64,000 nucleotides of DNA from Diadema setosum (Eukaryota > Echinodermata > Echinoidea > Diadematoida > Diadematidae): assembly GCF_964275005.1 (NCBI RefSeq), contig NC_092699.1:19746833-19810832 (forward strand), given 5' to 3'. Below, piece by piece: positions 24,225 through 35,274 of the stretch (position 1 is its first letter; the number at the start of each line of letters is the position of its first letter). The notes under the pieces are model-generated. The model worked only from the letters and a program-made list of their open reading frames with translations, did not search any database and was not told the origin of the DNA. The position numbers and the translations under genes are program-made.

Positions 24225-24464
24225 CTCTATTAGAGCAGTGACGGATGCTACAAGCGTCTACTACCAGATAATCCCCAAGACAGCCTGCTGCTTGCTGTTG
24301 GTCTTCGTCCAAGCACTCCCGCCAACGTGCTTTTCGTCCGCTTCCATGTAAAATTTCGCACGGTGACCATTCGCTCCATGTTGACCACGCAACGACCCGT
24401 TCACTGTCCACTCCATACTGATGTGGCCAAATATCAATCATTGATTCAGCCGAGTCGGAAACAC
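24225..24464 (-). CDS. Gene 2, exon 3: divergent TSP1 domain 2
   Basis: A 240-nt exon, phase 1/1, acceptor cgccatgtag and donor gtatga. Protein residues 101-181. The tryptophan ladder WSTWSEW (127-133) is followed by C136, then RWRECLDEDQ (C151), GCLGDY (C162), C172 and C177. The usual CSxTCG is CEILHGSG, so the second cysteine and the O-fucose acceptor are missing and five cysteines remain. The RWREC-DE-Q-GC-GDY signature matches two tandem TSP1 exons of gene 3 (56399 and 56806), which marks a shared subfamily. Confidence 0.85.
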
Positions 24465-24845
24465 CTACATGGCGAAGTATAGAAGATTTGAAAGCGAAAT
24501 GTTGATACCTTGTAGTGGTGTCTCAGCTTAACAAGACAACAGTATTTGCAGTGTGCTGAGGAGGCAAATGATTGTTCACAGCTAGTGTACATAAATTAAT
24601 TTTTAACTTTGTCTCATATTTTAGCTGAATTCTTTGCGCTGCTTGTGTCTTGTTCATTTCGTGGACCTAATTTTTTTGATACCTTTGGATTTTATTCTAC
24701 AATTTGAATAAGAAAATGAAATTGTGTCAACGTGGAGTTTCACCTATAAGACGCTTATACTCGCTCATGACCTGGCATATACAGTCTATATTCATCACAA
24801 TGTACGAGAATACATCAGGGAAGAAAGAAGAGGGGAAAAAAATAC

Positions 24846-25073
24846 TTGTGGTGGTTTCCAGAGTGGTAGGGGAAACAGTTGTTGATTGCTCGCTGCCATA
24901 GCAACCAGTTGGGCGACAAGATACTGTTTCCGCGGTCTGATACCGGCCACGAGCACGCCGGCACTCGTGCCTATTCACGATGCAAAACCGAAGTCTAGTT
25001 TTGGTCGACGTCGTACACGAACACGACGTCCAGGGAGTCCACTGTGAATACATGAGTTCACCTAAGGCTAAAC
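24846..25073 (-). CDS. Gene 2, exon 2: CSC-type TSP1 domain 1
   Basis: A 228-nt exon, phase 1/1, acceptor acatgactgcag (an alternative AG lies 12 nt further in, also in phase) and donor gtattt. Residues 25-101. QWTPWTSCSC (W36, W39, C42, C44), KTRLRFC (C55), C62, C77 and C82 give six cysteines, with CSC in place of CSxTCG. A Ser/Thr-rich linker (TTVSPTTLETTTS) follows, probably O-glycosylated. The same CSC subtype occurs in gene 3 at 59350. Confidence 0.85.
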
Positions 25074-28065
25074 CTGCAGTCATGTCAGGAGAAGAGACAA
25101 GAACAAAAGGAGTAAGTGGCAGGTAAGACATACTCTGTTATGATAAGCCAAGAGGAAATTATTTTGTGGCCAAAACCACGATTCTGAACGCTGTAACAAA
25201 GCTGCTTATTTCTGTTTTATGCATTCATACGCAATATAGCTTTATTGTCTTTACCCAAATCTTACCGCACCGTCCCCATATATGAACGATGATGATGGCG
25301 TCTTAAGATTGAGTATTATTGTCTACACACAAGAGATGCTTCACTCAATTAGCATGTAATGTGGTGTGTAGAAATTTACCTGTCTGTCAGTATTATTATA
25401 CTTTCCACAACAGCGCAGCAAATTCATAAGAACGTTAAGAGAGCATTCCAGATGACAGTCATGTAAATTTCACATCATCGGGTACTACATACACTTTAAA
25501 TATACAATGCTGTGTAAATTCGTGGAATTTATTATGATAAATATATTCTGAAAACCCCAAAATACAATACATTGAACAAGGATGATGGCGTAGGAGACTC
25601 ACATAAATTATTCCAGTAATGTAGCAATGTCATTCCATAACAACACCACTTGTTTAACAAGTTCAACTGTGCATAATCTAAACATGCTTTCTTCTTTTGT
25701 TCTGGTTCCTTGAGCACCAATCACGCTTTCTTATGTGAAGCTGTTATGTTATGTCATCATTCTCATTCATTGTGATTTGTTATGAATTTTGAAATCATTC
25801 TCATTCCTCATCCGAATCATTATAGATTCTGTAAGTCTGTACCCAGTATAACCAATTTATAGATGTTCAGATGCAAAAAGTCTGAAAATGATCTGGAGGT
25901 TTTCTCATGTGCTCATGTAGCTGGATGCAAAGATCATTGTGTGGTATATTATATGCGGTGGCATTAGAAACAGGATTGGTGTCACTGTCAACGTTTCATC
26001 AGAGCTACAATGGCTTTATTCACAATAGTGAAGTAGTGAAGACCTACAATGGCTTAATTCACAACAGTGAAGACATTTTAGTCCACCTTGAAGGAATATT
26101 CTCATTTCTTATTGCTCAAGAATGCGTTTCAAGAAAATGTTTGATACATACGAATATTATGAACTTTGTAAGACTATATTGAGAAGGAGAATCTTACGTA
26201 TTGCACGACGCTTTCTTGAATGGGCTGTACCAATGGATGAATTAGAAAATAGCCTTGAAAATGTATCATCTTCGTCTGGCGTGCCGATATCTGCGAGGCC
26301 TGACTGTGGAATCGAGGAATTCGTAGGCGAGGTGTGAGCGTCCCTCAGGTTGCCTGCGTTCAGAATGGCACGAAAATGGAGATTTTTTCTTTCTAGTTCT
26401 CTTCATTCGTCATTATCAGCGTATATGAACTATACCCAGTGTTATAAAGGAAACCCACCCCGAAATAAATAACCTTTAAAAGAAAGGGAAAATATTTCCT
26501 ACAGAATGATACAAAAATGACAAAAGTCAGATAAGAGATAAGGAAGATATGACATGTTGGAATTTCACTTTTTTTTTTCCCGAAACCATTTCTTGACCAG
26601 TCCTTATGTATATTCAAATTAGCAAGTTGACGATGTCATGCTCTCACCATCTCTTATTCATTTCGTATACAGAAATGACAAAAATCTCATATTTCAGCTG
26701 TGTGAATATAAAACTTGTCTTAAAACCACCCAAAATTAAAAAGAACAAATGTTAAATCTAATATATCTTGGTATGGGAACATGCTTTTATTTGTATGAAT
26801 AACAAATTTTTCAAGTTTCATACATAAACATACATCTTTTTTTTTTCTTTTTTACTTTTGGGGTGGATTTCTTCTTTTATTTTAGCGTGTTACTTCGTGG
26901 AAGACCTATGCAGTTTTTGTCATCGCGTTTACACTGTTTTCACTCCTTCCATCGAACTTAGTCCCGGGAAAAAAAAAAAGTGAAGATACTAGATGTTTTA
27001 AACACATCTTTTTTTTTCAATGCAAAGTGCGTGCCAATAATAATACGCGACATTGTAGAGGAAGAGCACATAATATGCCAAACTGCTTGTTTGGAAGCGC
27101 AAAGTATCAAACAATAAATCATGTCATTTATTCAAAGCACCTCTAGGTCTACATTGAATTCATTGGCCGTTCAAAAAAAACTGATTATGTAAGCATCATT
27201 CTTGATGGAATTCAGCGCATTATAAGAGGCCACTATATTATTTAATATTTCATTATAATGCATGAGACCAGAATGTTTTTTCTAATTATTGTGGTTAGTA
27301 ACCGACTTTTATTTCCAGCAACAACGTGTGTTGCATATACACTTTGATTATATATTATGCCTTTGGTCACTTTGAATTTTCTTACCCAAGTATTGCTCCC
27401 CGTCCCGTCTCCGAATGTTCGAAGATGAGTTAACTGAGCATGAAGCAATGTTACACAGTTTCCAACGTATGTCATGTTTGCCATGACAATCGACTGATGA
27501 ATACTTCCGCTCATGTTGTGGAGAATCATCTATTCTTTGGTTGCAAAGACGCCATCGAAACTGTTTGCCGCCCCCACATGATGCACTGCAGAGGGACCAA
27601 GGCTGCCAAGGACCCCAATTCGTTGCGTCTTGTGAAAGCGCTATATATTAGATGAAAAATACAAATGTAAGATCATCTCCATTAGTAACTTTCAATACCC
27701 GTAATAAAGAACATTCCCATGATGTTACAGATGTCGACAATGTAAGGTCTATTGCAGCCATGCATGGCACACTTAAAGGGACTGTACAGTGCTAGTTGAA
27801 GTGGGGATTCAGGTTTATAACATTCCTAAGTGAGATAATAAGAAACCTCTTATGAAATATGAAATATGAAAGAGCATGTAAGAAGGATTCAACGTTTATT
27901 TGATGAAAATTGGTTTTCAAATGGCTGAGATATCAAAAAAAGAGATTATAATAAAAGGCTACAGGCCACGCCTTTTATCATAGGATCTCTTTGTTTCACC
28001 TTGTTTTTGGATATCTCAGCCATTTCAAAACCGATTTTCATCAAATAAACTTCTGATACCCTTAA

Positions 28066-28965
28066 GCCCGCCGCACACTACACGATTCACCGGTCTTAGG
28101 ACCTTAAGACTAGAAGTGTGACGTCACAGTCTTGCCATTTTCTAGTCGTACGACTGGGTCTTAGCGCCAGTCGTAGAGATTTGACATGTTGAATTTCTAC
28201 GACCGGTCGTAGGCTTTCAACCATTCACAATGCAGTAAAATGCAAGCGTACGCAGAGCGCACTGCGCGCGCTTTACAGTCGTAATTAAGCCTACTCGTAA
28301 GGTTCGGTCGTATAGTGTGCGGTGTCCGGTCGTACGACTGGTCTTAAGACCCAGCTTGGCTTAAAGGGAAGGTAAACCCAAAGAGCAATGTGGATTGAGT
28401 GAAAGCAGCAACATTAGTAGAACACATCAGTGAAAGTTTGAGAAAAATCGGACAATCGATGCAAAAGTATATGAATTTTTAAAGTTTTGGTGTTGGAACC
28501 GCTGGATGAGGAGACTACTAGAGGATATGACGTATGAGTGGACAACAATACAAAGAAAATATAAAGGATATTCAACAAAAATTCACTTTTCTAGAATTAT
28601 GAAAGAGCAGTGGACCAACCGCCTTCAGAAAGCAGGGGGAATAATTGCTACCCTTAACATATGTCAATATCAAGTTGATGGAATTTGTAATTTTCATGAA
28701 AAATGGATTTTTGTAGTATTTTCTTTATATTTCCTTGATATTGTAGTCCACTCATACGTCATAACCTCTAGTAGTCTCCTCATCCAGCGGTTCCAACACC
28801 AAAACTTTAAAAATTCATAACTTTTGCATCGATTGTCCGATTTTCTTCAAACTTTCACTGATGTGTTCTACTAATGTTGCTGCTTTCACTCAATCCACAT
28901 TGTTCTTGGGGTTTATCTTCCCTTTAAGACTTTAAGACCAGTCTGATCGTGTAGTGTGCGGTAGC
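28066..28965. mobile_element. TIR element (family M2) inserted in M1
   Basis: Inverted ends CCGCACACTACACGAT (28071-28086) and ATCGTGTAGTGTGCGG (near 28946-28961), with internal inverted GGTCTTAAG / GTCGTACGACTGG motifs. It interrupts the M1 element and itself holds the M3 element at 28365-28923. Confidence 0.7.
28365..28923. mobile_element. piggyBac-like MITE (family M3) inserted in M2
   Basis: TTAA flanks at 28361-28364 and 28924-28927. Long inverted arms include aatgtggattgagtgaaagc, gctggatgaggagactacta and their complements. It is a near-palindrome of about 560 bp. A sister copy is at 53595-54117. Confidence 0.8.
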
Positions 28966-29244
28966 CTTTAGAATTGCATGCTCTTTGACATCTCATAAGA
29001 GTGGTTTCTGAATATCTCGCAAAACGTTCATAAAAGCTAAATCCTTACCTCAACCAGAACTGTACACACCCTTTAACCTTCTGTAGAGGCTCCTATACTG
29101 GATGCTCTTTTACTAATATCATAAATATACTAATGCAATACATGTACTTTAACCTTTCATATAGAACCATTGTCAATATAATATAGACGCTAGGAAAATG
29201 ATCAGATATATTTTTTGATTGTCTTGTTTTATGTTTATTTATAT

Positions 29245-29560
29245 TTTAATATAATAATAATAATAATATAATAGTGAGACTCTTGTAGAGCGCACATTTC
29301 TACCTAAAAAAGATACTCAAGGCGCTATAGAACAGAGTACATATTGTGTCACGTTACAACAGTATCACAGAAAATAATAAGACAATAAACCAACAAATTA
29401 TATACGTACACATACATTACATACAGGCATACAATATTGTCAATTCAAATTAAAAATATACGTCTTGAGATTCTTTTTGAAACTATCAATGGAAGATGCT
29501 TCTCTAAGAGATTTGGTAGGCCATTCCATAGTTTTGGGCCCATAATATGAAAAAGCCTCT
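29245..29560 (-). pseudogene. L2-type LINE 3' fragment
   Basis: The reverse strand reads GPKTMEWPTKSLREASSIDS then FKKNLKTYIF, a frame-damaged form of the PxLWNxLP...SFKxxLKTYLF C-terminus of L2-type LINEs. A 3' UTR and a (TTA)n tail follow. Confidence 0.65.
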
Positions 29561-30039
29561 GAGAAAAAGATATAATAATTTAAATAATGATGATAATAAT
29601 AATAGTAATAGACTGTATACTAAAGCGCTCATTCTACCTAAAAAGATATTCATGACAATCGACTGATGAATACTTCTCATGTTGTGGAGAATCATCTAGA
29701 TCTATTCTTAGTTGCAAATCTGTGGGGTCTAAATAACCCCCCCCCCCCACGCACACACACACACATGCAACATGACTCATCACGGGCACAGCTATTTGGA
29801 CAGGAATTTTCATTAGCAATTTTCATATAGGACCTTTATTTATACCTTAGTGCACTTCCTGAAATCGAAATAGATCTAGTGTAGTCTGACGGGAAGTCTA
29901 TTTCCCCTTCCCTATAGACTATCTACCCTCTCCTAACTGACAGGATTTCATATCGTATAGGACCTGATAATCATATTAATATTGATAGTCACAATAATCA
30001 ATGGTCGTCATGGTCATTATCAATAATCATCAAGTGATT

Positions 30040-30302
30040 GTGCCTTCAGTTGTGCTGCTCCAAAACTTTGGAATGAATTACCTGAGAAAATGAGGAAGGC
30101 CCCATCACTTGCTGTCTTCAAATCTTTGTTGAAGACTTATCTTTTTCTCAGAAGCCTTTGATTAATTAATTTATTTTTTGTGTGTCTAATCAGTAACAAT
30201 GTCAGGAGCTCTGTTACATCACAGCGCAGTAGAGTATATTTACATAGACTAGTAGCTGCGCTATACAAATTCGTCTAATTATTATTATTATTATTATTAT
30301 CA
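30040..30302 (+). pseudogene. L2-type LINE 3' fragment
   Basis: Encodes APKLWNELPEKMRKAPSLAV and FKSLLKTYLFLRSL followed by a stop, a 3' UTR with ctgcgctatacaaattcg and an (ATT)n tail. It lies 80 bp from the first coding exon of gene 2, on the opposite strand, in its intron 1. Confidence 0.75.
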
Positions 30303-30381
30303 TCATCACGAAGGCCGATACACTCTAGATCTAGATTAGATTTAGATCAAATGAATTAAAACGGACAGTACTTTCACTCAC

Positions 30382-30454
30382 CTTCCCAGTAGTGCAGTGT
30401 TATAATCACAAGAACCAACTGTCTCGTCGCTGCCAGAAAGAAGTGAATTTTCAT
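30382..30454 (-). CDS. Gene 2, exon 1: signal peptide
   Basis: ATG at 30454, 73 coding nt, phase 1 donor gtgagt. It encodes MKIHFFLAATRQLVLVIITL then HYWE(G), a basic start followed by a hydrophobic core, as in a secretory signal peptide. The split Gly codon fits the TSP1 exon at 25073. Exons of 73, 228, 240, 72 and 2114 nt total 2727 nt, giving 908 residues plus stop: signal peptide, TSP1, TSP1, acidic linker, C-x-x-Y tail. A two-codon upstream frame (ATG CCA TGA from 30459) overlaps the chosen ATG and could lower or time translation. Transcript ends are unknown. Confidence 0.7.
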
Positions 30455-31342
30455 GGCATTTTGCAGACCTCCAGTGATTTGAAATCATCACAACTACAAA
30501 TCGATACTATTATTGTTCAAAAGGATGAAAGCTGCCTGACCGTTAGCCTCCTCTGAGAGCTAATGTGAAATTCCCGATGAGCTTTAGAAATCACATTGAC
30601 TGATATAACCCTAGGTATACCCTGGACGACGTGGCCGGTGAACTTTATGCAATTTTGTTGCTATGCTACGTCACAGATTTATCACGCGCGTCTCACGCGA
30701 ATTAGTTGCTATGCGCAGGTGCGCAATCATTACAGCGCAAAGGCATACTGGCAGGTTACGTACTCGGGCAGCTTATACCTGACCTTGTTACGAATGTCTA
30801 CTGAGATGATGCACCAATTCTTCTACAACCAGCTTACTGCATCGCTTTCCACAATCATAAAAAAATTTCAATTGAAATGAACAGATGAGATAGTACTCAT
30901 TCTAACAATTTCATCAGGACATTTTAGTAGCATCTATTTGGTTACTCTCTCCCCCATGTTTGTACAATCATAAATGCTTGAACTACTAGCTGAACATGTA
31001 TTGAGTACTTTAGATCGTTGCCAAGCAACAAGACAACGCCATGCGCGCACAGAGACCATAAAGGAAATAGTTACGCTCTGTGAGCCAAAATCGGGTCTGC
31101 GTGCTATACACAACAACAACATATTGGTTCCATAAACTTGCATAGAACTTGCTAGCTACTCCAGTATCTGCAATTGTGAATGAAATATATTTGTGGCACT
31201 GTCAAATTCGTGTCAAATTTCATGGCGTTGAATGGATGACTGACACAGAATATTTCAGCGAATATGATGATAAGCTGGCCCATAGTGAGTCGACTTCTTG
31301 CGGATAAGCAATCAAGGGAATGCCCTGTCCGCTCTTTTCCCG
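30455..31342. promoter_or_regulatory. Divergent intergenic region, candidate bidirectional promoter of genes 2 and 3
   Basis: These 888 bp separate the inferred start codons of two head-to-head secreted-protein genes. No TATA box is obvious. The stretch is locally richer in CG than the flanking introns (for example ttatcacgcgcgtctcacgcgaatt near 30678). Both 5' UTRs and any shared control sites should be here. The inference depends on both exon-1 calls. Confidence 0.45.
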
Positions 31343-31391
31343 ATGCGACGATTTGATACAACGGTCATCGTGGTGTTTGTCTACTTACAAG
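31343..31391 (+). CDS. Gene 3, exon 1: signal peptide
   Basis: ATG at 31343, 49 coding nt ending in phase 1 at donor gtaagc. It encodes MRRFDTTVIVVFVYLQ. The split codon with the exon at 36576 gives Ala, so the reading continues ...VYLQAAMVSDS, a plausible cleavage region. The exon is short and was found by phase and hydrophobicity, so it is less certain than the TSP1 exons. No other hydrophobic phase-1 exon was seen between here and 36576. Confidence 0.55.
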
Positions 31392-31782
31392 GTAAGCGGT
31401 GCGATGATGACACGAGATGATTCAGCCGGCCGTATTTTCGCATCAAACCAATATAGGCCAACTATCATCACCCCCTATTATATACTTTTTGTTATATACT
31501 TTTTTGTTATGTACTTTTTCATACAGGGTGTGGGTCCCGTCACGTTGGCATAAATGTTGACGTGACGGGACACCCTAATATCCGCCTGTTAACCCTGTTA
31601 CGTAGCAACCCAAACCTGCTATCTATTTAGATCTAACGTTAGATAATGATAATAATAATAGTCAGTTCTTAGAACGCATAATACCATAAGATGCGTGTAC
31701 AAAACTAATGAAAATAAAATCTATCACATATTTCTCTATTCAAACATATAATCAACAATTATCAAAAAGGTGGGGGGAGTTT

Positions 31783-32364
31783 TTAACACAAATTTGAATT
31801 TATCAAAATCTGTGATGCATCTAACACTGAGAAGAAGATTATTCCATAATGACGGTGCCATTTTTCCAAAAGCCCTATCACCAAATGTCTACTCTTAGAT
31901 TTGACACTTATTTCAGAGAGGAGATTTTTTGATTTTGAGCGCAAATTACGACCAGGATGATATGGCTTGATGAGTTCACTGAGATATACAGGGGCATTTC
32001 CATGAAAACATTTGAAAACAAGGGTCAAAACCTTAAACCTGATACGAGCTCTTATGGGCAACCAATGAAGACTATGAAGAATGGGAGTTATATGATCAAA
32101 TTTCCTTTTGCGGGTTACAAGCCTTGCGGCTGAATTTTGTATCCGTTGGAGTCCTTTCAGCAAACCATTATTGTTATCCAAATGACTAAAAATAAACGCA
32201 TGAACCAGTTTTTCTGTACTTGCTTTATCGAGAACGTGTCTCAATTTTCCAATCCTGTGTAGGCCTATGGCTGCAGATTTGCATATGTTATTGATGTGAG
32301 TTTTCATACTCAGATCATCTTGGATAATGACACCAAGTTCACGTGCAGCACAGGAATATCGCAA
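31783..32364 (-). pseudogene. LINE reverse transcriptase, C-terminal part
   Basis: Encodes LGVIIQDDLSMKTHINNICK and later LQRIQNSAARLVTRKRKFDH and LHSLHWLPIRARI, the standard post-RT region of CR1/L2-type LINEs. It is separated from the RT core upstream (32424-32738) by a stop and frame change. Confidence 0.85.
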
Positions 32365-32423
32365 ACATTGACGGACAAAGTTGTTGAGGACTTGTTACGA
32401 GATCTTACATGCACAACTTCAGT

Positions 32424-32738
32424 TTACTCAAGATTCAATTTCAAACCATTTTGCAGAGACCAGCCTTGAATTTTACCTAAGCATGATTCAATCTTACCAA
32501 CTGCTACATCAGAATTGGTGCTTTTTGGCAATGAAAGATAAATCTGAGTATCATCAGCATATGTAATTTTACTTATGTCAATTACTTCCTCTAAGGGAGC
32601 TGTGTACATTATGAAACACAGTGATCCTAAGACAGAACCCTGAGGAACCCCTTGTCTGAGAACATAAGGGACAGATGCAGTACCACTGATTGACACACTC
32701 TGCGTTCGGTTGCTAAAGTTAAAACTGAAACCAATCAA
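32424..32738 (-). pseudogene. LINE reverse transcriptase core, broken piece
   Basis: Carries LRQGVPQGSVLG and the catalytic box ITYADDTQIYLS (YADD). It continues the frame ending at 32735 after a frameshift and ends in a premature stop after NGLKLNLE. Confidence 0.85.
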
Positions 32739-34912
32739 GTTAATGCAGTACCAACAATTTCATAAGTCGATGACAGACGACGGAGCATGATGATATGGTC
32801 AATGGTGTCAAATACAGATGAGTAATCTAGCATCACCAACAGTGTCTCCTGGCCCCTGTCTGCTGCAAGAAGTAGGTCATTAAAAACACGTATCGTGGCT
32901 GTCTCAACACTGTGATTTCTCCTGTATGCTGATTGTGTTCTTCCATACATTTCATTTGATTCCAGATATGCATGTATCTGATTGGCACATGCTCGCTCTA
33001 CCAATTTTGCAACAAATTTAAGCTTTGCTATTGGTCTGTAATTTCCCAATACCTCTGAATCTAAACCTGGCTTCTTAATAAGAGGATCAACTTGCGCATG
33101 TTTGAAGGAATCTGGAAAACAGTCGCTCATCAGAGAAAGGTTGATAATGCGTGTGAGTACTGGAGTCAGCTCATTAACACATTTCTTCAACAGCCATGTG
33201 GGTATTGGATCCTGTTTGCAAGACGAAGATGGTGAAGTCAACACAAGTTTCCTTACCGCTGTCTCGGTGACGGGTTGAAATTCTGCATAGGTTGGTCCGT
33301 AGGCTGTCGCATGGATGCTATTTGGACGTGGTGACGTACAAGGAAGCGAAAGTGATGACTGGTTGTTTGATACTTTTGCCAATTCATTCTTTATGTTTTG
33401 AATTTTCTCAGTGAAGAATTGCACAAACTGGTTTGCCAAGTGAAAATCCCCACCATACTTGGATGGAAGAACCTTGTCAGACAATGATGAGGAAAGTTTG
33501 CTGAACTTTTGAAACATTTGCCGAGTGTTGCAGTCCTCGAAGGATTTCTTGTGGTATTCACGTCTTCTCTTGTTTAACAAAGCCCTATATTTCGCTCGCT
33601 GATCTCGAAAAACTTGTTTGTACACTTCCAGATTCTGAGAATTTCTAAGCCGTTCCCAGCTCCGAAGTTCCCTCTTTGCTGAGCGGAGAGAATCATCATA
33701 CCAAGGAGCATGTGGACGAGCAGTGATAGTTTGTTTTATCTCAGGTGAATGCTTATTCAGCAGATCACTAAGGACATCCTCATACTGTTCTACTAATTCG
33801 GCTAGATCAGAATATGGAGCAAGAAACAGTGCAGATTTTGTAATGTCACAGCGAAATGCCTCCAAATCTATGTCACGAAGCTTACGCGTCTTTATGACAA
33901 TCTTCCCAGCCGGAGGCCTGGAAATATTCAGCTTACATTCAACCAAAGCGTGATCTGAAGGCAAGGGATTAGAGACGGTGACACTGTCATCCACAACAAA
34001 ATCATCCAAAGCACGTACCAGGATCAGATCCAATGTATGGCCTGCATCATGGGTTGGAGATTTAACAAGTTGGTTGAGGTTGAATGACGTAGCAAGATCA
34101 TCAAGATGTATAGTGCTGCGACTTGTGACGTCATCAACATGAATGTTAAAATCTCCACACAACATAACGTGACCAGGGTAAGTATCCAGCTCTTCAAGGA
34201 GTGTCGAAAACTCATGAAAAAAGTTAGTAATTGTGGAGCATCTGCTTGCTGTCATGTGCGGCCTATAAATCACTACCAGACGCACAGATGAACACTCTAA
34301 AAAACAGGTAAATGTCAGATCCATAATTTCAAAAGACTCGAATACTTTGGATTTGTTGAAAACAACTTTGAAGGACTTACGGAGGCAAATACCAAGGCCA
34401 CCTCCTTTCCTGGTTTTTCTTGGCACATGATGCAGCCTATAATCTGGTAGTGAATTCAGTATATCTGCCATGGTGTGGTCATCTAGATGATCCCCTGACA
34501 TCCATGTTTCTGTGATGACAATAATATCAAGCTTTCTCTCCATCACCACATCACAGAACATGTCCACTTTGTTGTTCAGCGACCGTGCATTCCACAAGCC
34601 AAAGTGACAGGGCTTTTGGGCTGACGTAGAAGTTGAGGGCATCATGGACGCTGGGGGTGGTTTTACCTTGTGGCAGCATGGCAAATATGGTATAGATTGT
34701 GCAGTTGAAGTGCTGCTCTCTTCAGACACTATACGTATGACAGAAGATTGAGTAATGGGTGTTGCTGCTTTCCGCTTTTTCCTACGTCTCGTTTTCTTTT
34801 TGTACGAGATATCAAGAGAGGTGAGAGTTCTCCATAATGTAGGGGGAAGCCACTGATGACATGTCTCTTTGAGGCTGATATCATACAGCTTCTGCCTAGG
34901 ATGAATATACAC
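32735..34912 (-). pseudogene. LINE endonuclease and reverse-transcriptase N-terminal part
   Basis: 725 codons. A basic region (KKKTRRRKKRK) precedes an apurinic-type endonuclease domain: FGLWNARSLNNK, IIVITETW (catalytic Glu), LCGDFNIH, HTLDLIL and SDHALVE (catalytic Asp-His). The reverse transcriptase begins at about residue 560 with DPIPTWLLKK, then GNYRPIAKL, QSAYRRNHSVETA and LVMLDYSSVFDTIDH (first catalytic Asp). The frame ends by frameshift just before the YADD piece. Only the break makes it inactive; the motifs are well preserved, so the insertion is not ancient. Confidence 0.88.
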
Positions 34913-35274
34913 GTAACATGCTCTCTGATGTCTTCAGTTTGCGTGTCTTGACCTCTGCACAAGTCATCAACAGGTCCAGGGTTAGGATTGATGTCACCAT
35001 CACGAAGAATGAAGATTCGAAAACAAGCATCAGACTTGGGGTAATAGTGAATCTGACCTCCACAGAGTTTACTTGTAAGTTTCACTGCCTGAGAATGTGT
35101 CCACTTCACTGGTGTAAGAGTGTACTGAGATTGTTTCTGTTGAGACCAGCATTCTGAAGTACACCCATTCAGCAGGTACATTCCAAGGAGCAGAACAAGG
35201 GTTGAATACTCGATTGACTCCATTGTCTCAGTACAGTGTAACTGCTTCAGTGGATGGTCACAATAGGATTCCAA
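34729..35274 (-). CDS. LINE first frame with 2A-like NPGP motif
   Basis: 181 codons. It has a hydrophobic stretch STLVLLLGMYLL (residues 24-35) and RDGDINPNPGP at residues 91-101 (about 35004-34972). That motif resembles the ribosome-skipping 2A consensus D-x-E-x-N-P-G-P, except that Asn replaces Glu. 2A-like sequences near the N-terminus of CR1/L2-type LINE polyproteins are documented in sea urchins and other marine animals. Downstream of the motif the frame is lost, and the endonuclease frame restarts at 34912, indicating a frameshift between 34972 and 34912. Confidence 0.65.
   Translation of the reverse strand: MESYCDHPLKQLHCTETMESIEYSTLVLLLGMYLLNGCTSECWSQQKQSQYTLTPVKWTHSQAVKLTSKLCGGQIHYYPKSDACFRIFILRDGDINPNPGPVDDLCRGQDTQTEDIREHVTCIFILGRSCMISASKRHVISGFPLHYGELSPLLISRTKRKRDVGKSGKQQHPLLNLLSYV

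Larger units (their letters stand above)
27777..29072. mobile_element. piggyBac-like MITE (family M1) split by a nested insertion
   Basis: Flanked by TTAA at 27773-27776 and 29073-29076. Ends are AGGGACTGTACAGT and its inverse ACTGTACACACCCT. The inner phrases tttgatgaaaat and gctgagatatc recur inverted. Sister copies of normal length (about 0.4 kb) are at 40678-41055, 43763-44143 and 55318. Here the body is interrupted by another element at about 28066-28965. Confidence 0.75.
25074..30381 (-). other. Intron 1 of gene 2, 5.3 kb, repeat-filled
   Basis: No minus-strand exon with fitting phase was found. The content is nested TIR elements at 27777-29072, LINE 3' fragments at 29245-29560 and 30040-30302, and a short duplicated segment (27482-27540 and 29651-29706). 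About 25150-27240 holds no recognised element. An open stretch at 26122-26337 on the + strand has no splice context or homology that I recognise. Confidence 0.5.

Noticed and set aside
26122..26337. 71-codon open frame with a charged C-terminus
   Set aside because: No splice context, recognisable domain or second copy was found, so I do not call it a gene.
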